6,447 nt of DNA from Defluviitaleaceae bacterium (GTDB taxonomy: Bacteria; Bacillota; Clostridia; Lachnospirales; UBA5962), in the NCBI GenBank assembly GCA_009780765.1, contig WQZK01000110.1, forward strand, positions 1 through 6,447, read 5' to 3'. Positions 1 to 4,987 of this stretch are shown here, one piece after another; within the stretch, counting starts at the first letter, position 1; every line of letters starts with the position of its first letter. Under the pieces are notes generated by a model. The model was not told the origin of the DNA and ran no database searches. It saw only the letters and a program-made list of their open reading frames with translations. The position numbers and the translations under genes are program-made.

Positions 1-11
1 TAATTTCATCG

Positions 12-54
12 AAAGGTGGTAGCATTAAACGCGACTGCATTAACCACCACCTTT
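12..54 (+). terminator. Possible intrinsic terminator at the host left flank
   Basis: A 9-bp perfect stem, AAAGGTGGT (12-20) with ACCACCTTT (46-54), encloses a 25-nt loop and is followed on the plus strand by TTATATATA. It could end a plus-strand gene lying left of the window, converging on the substrate-binding protein remnant. The loop is long and the T-run is interrupted, so the call is tentative. Confidence 0.35.
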
Positions 55-64
55 TATATATAAA

Positions 65-80
65 CGAAGTGCGCACTTCG
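65..80 (-). terminator. Perfect 16-bp palindrome, possible terminator
   Basis: CGAAGTGCGCACTTCG is a perfect self-complementary 16-mer. Read on the minus strand it is followed by TTTATATAT, so it could terminate transcripts leaving the substrate-binding protein remnant that ends at 168. It could equally be a protein-binding palindrome; the T-run is poor. Confidence 0.3.
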
Positions 81-95
81 GAATTGTTTACACAA

Positions 96-112
96 AGCAC
101 CGAGATGGTGCT
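96..112 (-). terminator. Short hairpin downstream of the host gene remnant
   Basis: AGCACC (96-101) and GGTGCT (107-112) form a 6-bp stem with a 5-nt loop. On the minus strand it is followed by only TTTG; on the plus strand by CCTTTTC. It lies about 55 nt past the minus-strand stop at 168, where a terminator would be expected. A further weak hairpin, TTAGAA/TTCTAA at 129-144, lies between. With the two dyads further left, this accounts for the whole gene-free stretch 1-167; no small gene was seen there. Confidence 0.35.
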
Positions 113-167
113 CCTTTTCAACACATTATTAGAATTGTTTCTAAAATAATTAATTGATGGTAAAACC

Positions 168-881
168 TTAATTTCTTACTGCCGTTTCGGCAAAATAATT
201 ATCAATTAGAGTTGTAAACTCTACTCTTTGCGAAAGTTCGCCGCTTAAATCCATAATATCTTGTAGCCTTTCAAAACCATCCTGCGATAAAATAGGGTTA
301 TGGCTAAAAACATCCATCTCTCTATATCTCTCAATCATTATTTCTAAATCGTCTATACTATGCTCTTCAAAATGAGGATGGATAAGCTCGGCAACGGCTC
401 TTGAAGAGTTTTCAAAAAACCACTGCTGGCCTCTATAAATCGCATTTGTAAATCTTTGAATTATATCGGGGTTCTCAGCTATAAAAGATTTATTCGCCAT
501 ATAAACAGTGTATGGAACTATGCCACTATCTGTTCCTAGTCCACGAACAACAAACCCCTGCCCTGTTTGTTCAATAGCCAAAGCCGATGGGTCGAACTCC
601 ATAGTATAATCCCCAATTCCCGCAATAAATGCACCTGCCGTTGAAGCAAATTGCAGATTTGTTATAATCTCTACATCAACACCCGAGATTAGTCCATTTT
701 CGGTTAAAATATATTCTAAAATCATTTGAGGCATGCCTCCAAGGCGACCACCGATAACGGTTTTGCCTCTAAGATTCTCCCATGCGAATTCTTCAGGATT
801 ATCAGGAGTTCTAGAAATAAGGTAGTTACCAGCTCGTTGCGTTAATTGAGTGAAGTTTTTAAAATGCGTAAAATTAGACAT
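168..881 (-). pseudogene. ABC transporter substrate-binding protein, 5'-truncated by element insertion
   Basis: This is the C-terminal part of a periplasmic-type (NMT1/SsuA-like) substrate-binding protein, which in Gram-positives is a membrane-anchored lipoprotein delivering a small organic substrate to an ABC importer. Recognisable family segments are NFTQLTQRAG near residue 9, LRGKTVIGGRLGGMPQMILEY at about 37-57, and IPYTVYMANKSF plus NPDIIQRFTNAIYRGQQW in the middle. The open frame gives 237 residues, whereas the family usually has about 320-340. Missing are the signal peptide, the lipobox cysteine and roughly the first 95-100 residues. The ATG at 881 has no ribosome site and lies inside the recombinase 3' end, so it is probably not a genuine start. 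The remaining reading frame is intact, which suggests recent or reversible disruption. The other half of the gene should lie at the far end of the element. The transported substrate cannot be told from the sequence. Confidence 0.8.
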
Positions 882-885
882 AATA
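858..885. other. Inferred attachment junction (att) between host gene and element
   Basis: The recombinase stop (874-876) and the first family-conserved codons of the host remnant (FKNFTQLTQR, starting around 863) lie within some 20 bp of each other. Serine integrases commonly sit at the end of their element next to the attachment site, so the crossover should fall in this interval. The exact core, usually 2 bp for this enzyme class, cannot be fixed without the opposite end or an uninterrupted host copy. Confidence 0.6.
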
Positions 886-2301
886 AAAAATGCGAATCTG
901 CTTATCTTTTAAGTCTACTTGAACTTCCTTGATAAACTGTTTTGCAATTTTGTTTTTTTCTTCGATATCAAGAGTTGAGTTAAGAATTTCTGCGAAGCTA
1001 TCAAGCTCCAATGTTTTTGTATCACTTTTTACTGATAGTCGTTCAATTTCTTTTTTAATATTTTCTTCCTCTTCAGAAAGCTTTCGTTTGTTATGTTTGT
1101 ATTCTTCCAAAGTGTCAATTTGTGCCAAATAGGCGTTTTTTACTAACGTATGTTTTGTTTTGATTTTAGATAAATTAGCTTTCAGCCCTTCTAGTTCATG
1201 AGTGTTTTGCGTACTTGTTTTTTCAATTATTATATTTGAAGTATCATTAATATCTAACATTACCTTCTCTAACACAATTTTCTCTAATTTCTTAACGGAG
1301 CATACAGACTTACACACTTCAAAACCTAGAGAAGCAGCACTGCACCTAAATGAAGAATAATTGTCTTTATTAGAAGTGCTTATTGTTAAAGTTCTTCCGC
1401 AGTTTTTGCATTTTAGTAAGTGCTGCAACCAACTTCTAATTTTCTTTTCAGATAAATTAAATCTTCCTATCTGCTCCGCTTTAGAGAGCCTATCCTGAAC
1501 AATATCGTAATTTTCTTTACTAATAAGTGGCTCATGGTTTGATTCAACAATAATCCACTCTGATGGGTCATTTTGAAGCTCTCTCCTACCCTTTTCGCGA
1601 TAATTATATCTTGTTACACCATAGTATGCAGGATTTTGCAATATATATTTTATTGTATGTGGCGTCCAAATTCCGCCATATCTACTTGGAGTTTTTGTTT
1701 GGTTTAATACCCTTACTATTTTAGAAATGCTTTCTGTTTTTGCCAACTCAAAAATCATTTTTACCGTAGTTGAAAATATTTCATGTGGAACCAATTTGCC
1801 ATCGTGTAGCTCATATCCAAGAGGAGCCTTGCCAATATTTTCGCCACGCCTTGCTTTTTCAAACAATCCTTTTTTAACTTCTTCAGCAAGATTTAAGCTA
1901 TAATATTCAGCCATAGCCTCTAACATGCTCTCTAAAATAACCGCAAATTTTCCATCTTCCATTTGCTCTGTTATTGAAACGACCTTAATGTTACAATCTT
2001 TTCTAAGTAGTGATTTGTATACAACACTATCTTCTTTGTTTCTTGCGAAGCGGTCAAACTTATGAACTAGTATTATATCAAAAGGCTTTGGCTTAGTTTT
2101 TGCTTGCCTTATCATTTCTTGAAATGCTGGCCTGTTTTTAGAACTTCTTCCAGGGATACCTTCATCTTTAAATATAAATTCATTACTTAGGATTATATTA
2201 TTTTTTTTCGCATATTCATGTATGCCATTTAATTGAGCATCGGGGCTATATTCCATTTGCTCTTCTTTCGATACCCTTATATAAGCAGCTCCCATTTGCA
2301 T
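874..2301 (-). CDS. Large serine recombinase (site-specific integrase)
   Basis: It catalyses integration and excision through a serine-linked intermediate. Numbering from the ATG at 2301 (475 residues): YIRVS gives the catalytic Ser11 with Arg9; HKFDRFAR at about 80-87 supplies further active-site arginines; the resolvase domain covers about 4-147. The Recombinase domain follows at about 155-270, including APLGYEL and IWTPHTIKYILQNPAYYG. A zinc ribbon has CKNC at 298-301 and later cysteines near 320 and 330. A charged coiled-coil, KLSEEEENIKKEIERL, lies at about 407-422. The frame opens at a GTG (2310), but AAGGGG stands 8 nt before the ATG at 2301 and the GTG lies within that ribosome site, so 2301 is preferred. 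The gene starts 12 nt after the neighbouring repressor stop, suggesting coupled translation and lysogenic expression. Its 3' end meets the disrupted host gene, as expected for the element's own integrase. All domains appear intact. Confidence 0.93.
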   Translation of the reverse strand: MQMGAAYIRVSKEEQMEYSPDAQLNGIHEYAKKNNIILSNEFIFKDEGIPGRSSKNRPAFQEMIRQAKTKPKPFDIILVHKFDRFARNKEDSVVYKSLLRKDCNIKVVSITEQMEDGKFAVILESMLEAMAEYYSLNLAEEVKKGLFEKARRGENIGKAPLGYELHDGKLVPHEIFSTTVKMIFELAKTESISKIVRVLNQTKTPSRYGGIWTPHTIKYILQNPAYYGVTRYNYREKGRRELQNDPSEWIIVESNHEPLISKENYDIVQDRLSKAEQIGRFNLSEKKIRSWLQHLLKCKNCGRTLTISTSNKDNYSSFRCSAASLGFEVCKSVCSVKKLEKIVLEKVMLDINDTSNIIIEKTSTQNTHELEGLKANLSKIKTKHTLVKNAYLAQIDTLEEYKHNKRKLSEEEENIKKEIERLSVKSDTKTLELDSFAEILNSTLDIEEKNKIAKQFIKEVQVDLKDKQIRIFYYV

Positions 2302-2313
2302 AAAAATCACCCC

Positions 2314-2730
2314 TTAAATATAATATTTAAGCCGTATGGTTCTATTTTCTTCATTAATTTCAATGTCTAGTAGAAAGCCTGATAAAACTTTAAATTGAAC
2401 ATCAAAGTCTTTGTCTTTTATAAATTCGTACATTTCTTCTATACCATCATTTTTTATTTGTTGAAGAACTAAGTGCATATGATCTCTCAAAAAGTCTACT
2501 TTTGAATATAAACCATCTTCAATAAAGTATGAAACAGGTATTTTAAAATAGTTTGCTATTTTTTGAAGTAAATCAAGTTGAATTTTTCTAGTGCCTAGCT
2601 CATAATGTGCGTATGTTCTTTGTTGTATCTCAATAATATCTGCAAGTTGGTTTTGAGATAGCCCCTTACTTTTCCTACATTCAGCTAGCCTAGAGCCAAC
2701 TCTCACATATATATTAGATTGTTCGTTCAC
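2314..2730 (-). CDS. XRE-family helix-turn-helix regulator with C-terminal extension (4th of array)
   Basis: This DNA-binding regulator of 138 residues starts at a GTG behind AAAGGAGGT. Residues 1-78 align without gaps to the three preceding paralogues: LSQNQLADIIEI is the positioning helix and QQRTYAHYELGTRK contains the recognition helix. Unlike the others it has about 60 extra C-terminal residues (from about 78: KVDFLRDHMHLVLQQI and onward), mixed helical and strand in character, ending IRLKYYI. I do not recognise a named domain there; dimerisation or inducer sensing is a guess. It is therefore the most complete candidate for the main lysogeny repressor. Its TAA is immediately followed by the GGGG of the recombinase ribosome site. 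Against the second and third array members it is about 55% identical over the shared part (hand count). Confidence 0.85.
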   Translation of the reverse strand: MNEQSNIYVRVGSRLAECRKSKGLSQNQLADIIEIQQRTYAHYELGTRKIQLDLLQKIANYFKIPVSYFIEDGLYSKVDFLRDHMHLVLQQIKNDGIEEMYEFIKDKDFDVQFKVLSGFLLDIEINEENRTIRLKYYI

Positions 2731-2755
2731 AATACTACCTCCTTTGTTTTTATAA

Positions 2756-2992
2756 CTATACGGCCTCAGATATGCTATTTTCTACGAAATACGCAACAGA
2801 CAACTTGTAATAATTTGCTATTTCTAAAAGCATATCAAGAGGTATTCTTCTATCTCCTAATTCATAGCCAGCATATGTTCTTTGCGGAATTTTAAGAATA
2901 TCAGAAAGTTTACTCTGTGATAGTCCATTATTTTTTCTACATTCCGCTAATCTATAGCCAACACTTTTATACATATCAATTCTCTTATTCAT
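2756..2992 (-). CDS. XRE-family helix-turn-helix regulator (3rd of array)
   Basis: A 78-residue protein that is nearly all HTH domain: RLAECRKNNGLSQSKLSDIL forms the first helices and IPQRTYAGYELGDRR the turn and recognition helix, followed by IPLDMLLEIANYYKLSVAYF, the usual closing helices of the Cro/CI fold. The ATG start has AAAGGAG 8 nt upstream. It begins MNKRIDMY, matching the first array member (MNKELDMY), and ends SEAV like the second. By hand count it is about 60% identical to each of those two. It has no separate oligomerisation domain, so it may bind as a small dimer like Cro, or mix with its paralogues. Target DNA is unknown. Confidence 0.85.
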   Translation of the reverse strand: MNKRIDMYKSVGYRLAECRKNNGLSQSKLSDILKIPQRTYAGYELGDRRIPLDMLLEIANYYKLSVAYFVENSISEAV

Positions 2993-3018
2993 AGAGGTTA
3001 CTCCTTTGTCTTTTATTC

Positions 3019-3255
3019 CTATACTGCTTCAGATACATTGCCTGATACAAAATGTGAAACAGGTAATTTATAGTAATCTGCTATTTTTAGAAGTATGTCA
3101 AGTGGTATTTTCCTAATACCTAGCTCGTAGTTTCCATAAGTTCTTCGTGGGATTTGAAGAATATCTGCAAATTGACCTTGTGATAATTCATTGTGTTTCC
3201 TATGTTCGGCTAACTTATAACCAATACTAGCATATATACTATGTTGCTCGTTCAC
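3019..3255 (-). CDS. XRE-family helix-turn-helix regulator (2nd of array)
   Basis: A 78-residue single-domain HTH protein beginning at a GTG with AAAGGAGGT at 3262-3270. An ATG that overlaps the end of this ribosome site is out of frame and soon stops, which supports the GTG. The HTH reads LSQGQFADILQIPRRTYGNYELGIRK, then IPLDILLKIADYYKLPVSHF. The recognition helix (RRTYGNYE) differs from those of its neighbours at exposed positions, hinting at a different operator preference. It starts MNEQHSIY like the fourth member (MNEQSNIY), and both use GTG starts with a GGAGGT ribosome site. It is cotranscribed with the other array genes, with 26-28 nt gaps on either side. Confidence 0.85.
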   Translation of the reverse strand: MNEQHSIYASIGYKLAEHRKHNELSQGQFADILQIPRRTYGNYELGIRKIPLDILLKIADYYKLPVSHFVSGNVSEAV

Positions 3256-3283
3256 AACATTACCTCCTTTGTCTTTTTTATAA

Positions 3284-3520
3284 TTATACTATCTCAGGCA
3301 TGTTACTTTCTAAGAAATATCCGATAGGCAATTTATAGTAATTGGCTATTTTTTCAAGTAAATTTAATGGTATTTTTCTTTTACTCAGCTCATAATTTGC
3401 ATATGTTGTTTGTGGTATATTTATTGCACTAGAAAGTTCACTTTGTGATAATCTATTATTTTTTCTACACTCAGATAGTCTGAACCCAATTCTTTCATAC
3501 ATGTCAAGCTCTTTGTTCAT
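3284..3520 (-). CDS. XRE-family helix-turn-helix regulator (1st, promoter-proximal, of array)
   Basis: A 78-residue single-domain HTH protein and the first gene read from the minus-strand promoter at 3576-3603. The ATG at 3520 is preceded by AAAGGAG (3529-3535) with an 8-nt spacer. Core motifs are LSECRKNNRLSQSELSSAI, IPQTTYANYELSKRK (recognition helix region) and IPLNLLEKIANYYKLPIGYF. It is about 60% identical to the third member and 50% to the second (hand counts). By position it corresponds to a lambda cI-type repressor gene diverging from cro, but like members two and three it lacks the C-terminal domain of classical CI proteins. It could act as repressor, anti-repressor partner or accessory regulator; the sequence does not decide. 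Confidence 0.85.
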   Translation of the reverse strand: MNKELDMYERIGFRLSECRKNNRLSQSELSSAINIPQTTYANYELSKRKIPLNLLEKIANYYKLPIGYFLESNMPEIV

Positions 3521-3549
3521 ATTTTTTACTCCTTTGTTTTGAAATTTGA

Positions 3550-3568
3550 TTAGTACGTGTTGGACTAA
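3550..3568. promoter_or_regulatory. Candidate operator at the repressor-array promoter
   Basis: TTAGTAC (3550-3556) and GGACTAA (3562-3568) form a 7-bp inverted repeat with one mismatch and a 5-bp centre. It lies just downstream of the minus-strand -10, covering the predicted transcription start and early leader. Bound protein would block the repressor operon, for instance by Cro or by autoregulation. Its sequence differs from the GAACA operators on the other side. Confidence 0.45.
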
Positions 3569-3575
3569 TATTTAT

Positions 3576-3603
3576 ATATTAACACAAATTGAAGTAATGT
3601 CAA
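3576..3603 (-). promoter_or_regulatory. Promoter of the HTH-array/recombinase operon
   Basis: Minus-strand TTGACA (3598-3603) and TAATAT (3576-3581) are separated by 16 bp, a good vegetative sigma promoter. Transcription would start near 3569, leaving a leader of about 50 nt before the ATG at 3520. No other good promoter was seen before the recombinase, so all five genes are probably one unit. Confidence 0.7.
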
Positions 3604-3640
3604 TAGTTTTTTTAAATTTAAAATATTTTTCAAAAATCTA

Positions 3641-3669
3641 TTGACATTTGAACAAAATGTTCTTATAAT
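3641..3669 (+). promoter_or_regulatory. Consensus promoter of the early (Cro-like) operon
   Basis: TTGACA (3641-3646) and TATAAT (3664-3669) match the sigma-A consensus exactly with an optimal 17-bp spacer, so this should be a strong promoter needing tight repression. The spacer contains one operator, and a second overlaps the start site near 3676. Confidence 0.85.
3650..3662. promoter_or_regulatory. Operator 1, GAACA-N3-TGTTC
   Basis: GAACAAAATGTTC is a 13-bp palindrome with 5-bp arms, lying wholly between the -35 and -10 of the early promoter. A repressor bound here would exclude RNA polymerase. The same pattern recurs 27 bp downstream (centre to centre). Confidence 0.7.
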
Positions 3670-3676
3670 AATTTTA

Positions 3677-3689
3677 GAACAACTTGTTC
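3677..3689. promoter_or_regulatory. Operator 2, GAACA-N3-TGTTC
   Basis: GAACAACTTGTTC has 6-bp perfect arms around a single central base and shares GAACA...TGTTC with operator 1. It covers the first transcribed bases of the early operon. Centre spacing to operator 1 is 27 bp, roughly two and a half helical turns, so the two sites face different sides of the DNA. Confidence 0.7.
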
Positions 3690-3711
3690 AAATGAAAAAG
3701 AGGTGCAGAAA

Positions 3712-3927
3712 ATGAGAGTATGGTTAAAGGAAATTAGAACAGCAGCAGGATTGTCGCAAGCTAAAGTGGCAAAAAAAAGTGGAATATCACAAAGGTTCTA
3801 TTGTGGAATTGAAAGAGGTGAAAGAGGTAAGCCCCTAAATGTTAACATAGCAAAGTCAATCGCAAATGCTTTAAACTTTGATTGGCAAAGATTTTATGAT
3901 GATGTTGAACCAAGAAACGTTTCGTAA
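3712..3927 (+). CDS. Cro-like XRE-family helix-turn-helix regulator
   Basis: A 71-residue protein and the first gene of the plus-strand operon. The HTH reads LKEIRTAAGLSQAKVAKKSG, then ISQRFYCGIERGERGK with the recognition helix, then NVNIAKSIANALNFDWQRFYDD. The frame opens at a GTG (3703), but that GTG is part of the AAAGAGGTG ribosome site standing 6 nt before the ATG at 3712, so the ATG is taken as start. It belongs to a different HTH subgroup from the minus-strand array (FDWQRF ending, basic N-terminus). By position, divergent from the repressors and next to two operators, it probably plays the Cro role of shutting off the repressor promoter, though autorepression at the GAACA sites is equally possible. 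Confidence 0.85.
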   Translation: MRVWLKEIRTAAGLSQAKVAKKSGISQRFYCGIERGERGKPLNVNIAKSIANALNFDWQRFYDDVEPRNVS

Positions 3928-3974
3928 GCATAAGACAAATTTACACAAACATATTTTAAAGTAGAGGTGATATT

Positions 3975-4154
3975 ATGAAAAAACATATTAAGCCATGGAC
4001 ATTTGAGCCATCCATACTTATTGATACTAGTAAAGAAACAGAAGTTGAAATGCAAGGCTTAACCAATGAAGAAAAAGCAGCTATTCTTAACAAATTTAAA
4101 CAGAATAGCTTAACTAATTTAGGCTATGAAATAATTGAGCAAAAAGCCGTTTAA
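3975..4154 (+). CDS. Small protein of unknown function (59 aa)
   Basis: An intact frame from the ATG at 3975 to TAA at 4152-4154, with AGAGGTGA (3963-3970) just upstream. The product starts MKKHIKPWTFEPSILIDTSK and continues with a charged, probably helical segment (LTNEEKAAILNKFKQNSL), ending EIIEQKAV. It has no cysteines, no membrane segment and no motif I recognise. It sits 47 nt after the Cro-like gene and 45 nt before the antirepressor gene in the same direction, so it is probably an early phage protein of the same operon. Good ribosome site, operon position and codon pattern support it being real; function is unknown. Confidence 0.7.
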   Translation: MKKHIKPWTFEPSILIDTSKETEVEMQGLTNEEKAAILNKFKQNSLTNLGYEIIEQKAV

Positions 4155-4161
4155 TCGGCTT
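4144..4161 (+). repeat. Small hairpin over the stop codon of the 59-aa gene
   Basis: AAGCCG (4144-4149) pairs with CGGCTT (4156-4161) around the loop TTTAAT, which contains most of the stop codon. No T-run follows, so it is not an intrinsic terminator. It could stabilise mRNA ends or be chance. Confidence 0.35.
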
Positions 4162-4192
4162 AGAATGGACAAGCAGTATAAATATTAGGAGG
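4156..4192 (+). repeat. Leader element copy 1 (GGCT...TGGACAAGC...AGGAGG)
   Basis: Directly after the 59-aa gene's stop lies CGGCTTAGAATGGACAAGC, then an A/T stretch of 12 nt, then AGGAGG for the antirepressor gene. The same arrangement occurs after the antirepressor stop at 4945-4982. Shared bases include GGCT and the 9-mer TGGACAAGC. Confidence 0.5.
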
Positions 4193-4199
4193 ATTTTTA

Positions 4200-4943
4200 A
4201 TGAACAATTTAATGCTATTTGAAAATAAAGAAGTAGAAGTTTTTGAACTAAACGGAGAAATATATTTTAACCCATATCATGTTGGGGAGTGCTTAGAGCT
4301 TAAGCCAACATCAGTGCGAGATTATTTAGCAGAAATGAACGAAAGACAAGCAATATTATTAAGAAATTCTAATGTCGCTAATACCGACATTAGAAAACTG
4401 CACAATACAGGGGAAAAATTTCTAACCGAAAGAGGCGTATATAAACTAATATTTAAAAGCCGTAAGCCTGAGGCTGAAAAGTTTCAAGATTGGGTAACTG
4501 ATGAGGTTCTTCCAGCTATCCGCAAAACAGGCAAATACGAGCAATCACAATCTAGCAATATAAAAGACCCTATACTAGCCGAATATCTGCGAAAATTATT
4601 AACCCACGCACCAAAGGCGGAAAAGGCTGTTATTTTGCGAGAAGCTTTTGAAGTGGCAACAGGAAAAGAGTTTCCACGACCTCAATTAATTTTAAAAGAT
4701 TCAAATGTATCTTTTGAGTGCCAGCACATAGTAACATTTTTTAATGCAATTTATGAAGTTGCAACAGGGTATGTTGAACAAGCTAAAAATTTATATACCA
4801 ACTATGTTAATTGGTGCAGAGATAATGAAACTAAACCTGTGAGCAACGTGAAATTTTCAAGGTTTGTTATAAATAATATCGGCCTTAGGTTAGCAAGCAG
4901 CAATAAAGGCAAACTTTATCAAGACATTAAGAAGAAAGTTTAA
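4200..4943 (+). CDS. BRO-N domain phage antirepressor-like protein
   Basis: A 247-residue protein starting at an ATG 7 nt after AGGAGG. Residues about 5-113 form a BRO-N domain: VFELNGEIYFNPYHVGECL, then FLTERGVYKLIFKSRKPEAEKFQDWV (74-99) and the hallmark VLPAIRKTGKY (103-113). A polar linker (QSQSSN) follows. The C-terminal half has an alpha-helical stretch (LLTHAPKAEKAVILREAFEVATG, 133-155). Its last about 57 residues, with AKNLYTNYVNWCRDNE and SNVKFSRFVINNIGLRL, resemble the winged-helix end domain found on P4/D5-type phage primases; that assignment is from memory of the pattern. BRO-N proteins bind DNA, and several phage examples relieve repressor control. Position two genes after a Cro-like gene fits a role as antirepressor against the minus-strand repressors, which is inference. 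Confidence 0.85.
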   Translation: MNNLMLFENKEVEVFELNGEIYFNPYHVGECLELKPTSVRDYLAEMNERQAILLRNSNVANTDIRKLHNTGEKFLTERGVYKLIFKSRKPEAEKFQDWVTDEVLPAIRKTGKYEQSQSSNIKDPILAEYLRKLLTHAPKAEKAVILREAFEVATGKEFPRPQLILKDSNVSFECQHIVTFFNAIYEVATGYVEQAKNLYTNYVNWCRDNETKPVSNVKFSRFVINNIGLRLASSNKGKLYQDIKKKV

Positions 4944-4944
4944 A

Positions 4945-4982
4945 TGGCTACGGTGGACAAGCTATTTATATCAAATAGGAGG
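4945..4982 (+). repeat. Leader element copy 2 (GGCT...TGGACAAGC...AGGAGG)
   Basis: Immediately after the antirepressor TAA comes GGCTACGGTGGACAAGC, then 14 A/T-rich bases and AGGAGG of the zinc-ribbon gene. It matches copy 1 at GGCT and the 9-mer TGGACAAGC, with similar spacing to the ribosome site. Confidence 0.5.
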
Positions 4983-4987
4983 TTAAG

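Larger units (their letters stand above)
2497..3536 (-). repeat. Four-copy tandem gene repeat, unit about 263 bp
   Basis: Four diverged copies of one ribosome site plus HTH gene follow each other with start-to-start distances of 265, 263 and 262 bp. Each copy has an ACAAAGGAG ribosome site, and the first three end in similar codons (PEIV, SEAV, SEAV plus stop). Start codons alternate ATG, GTG, ATG, GTG, and the N-termini alternate MNK..DMY and MNEQ..IY. This hints that a two-gene unit was duplicated, though core identities do not clearly favour that over stepwise single duplications. Confidence 0.85.

Noticed and set aside
929..1132. 67-codon plus-strand open frame
   Set aside because: It lies wholly opposite the coiled-coil part of the recombinase gene, has no ribosome site and gives a serine/phenylalanine-rich product typical of antisense shadows.
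2302..2310. GTG start for the recombinase, three codons earlier
   Set aside because: That GTG falls inside the AAGGGGTG ribosome site itself; the ATG at 2301 is correctly spaced.
2497..3536. CRISPR-like or satellite array
   Set aside because: The repeats are long, diverged and fully coding; they are tandem HTH genes, not short direct repeats with spacers.
3703..3711. GTG start for the Cro-like gene, three codons earlier
   Set aside because: The GTG is part of the AAAGAGGTG ribosome site; the ATG at 3712 has proper spacing.
4144..4161. Hairpin at the 59-aa gene stop as a terminator
   Set aside because: The stem has only six pairs and is followed by AGAATGG, not Ts; the downstream genes also need read-through.
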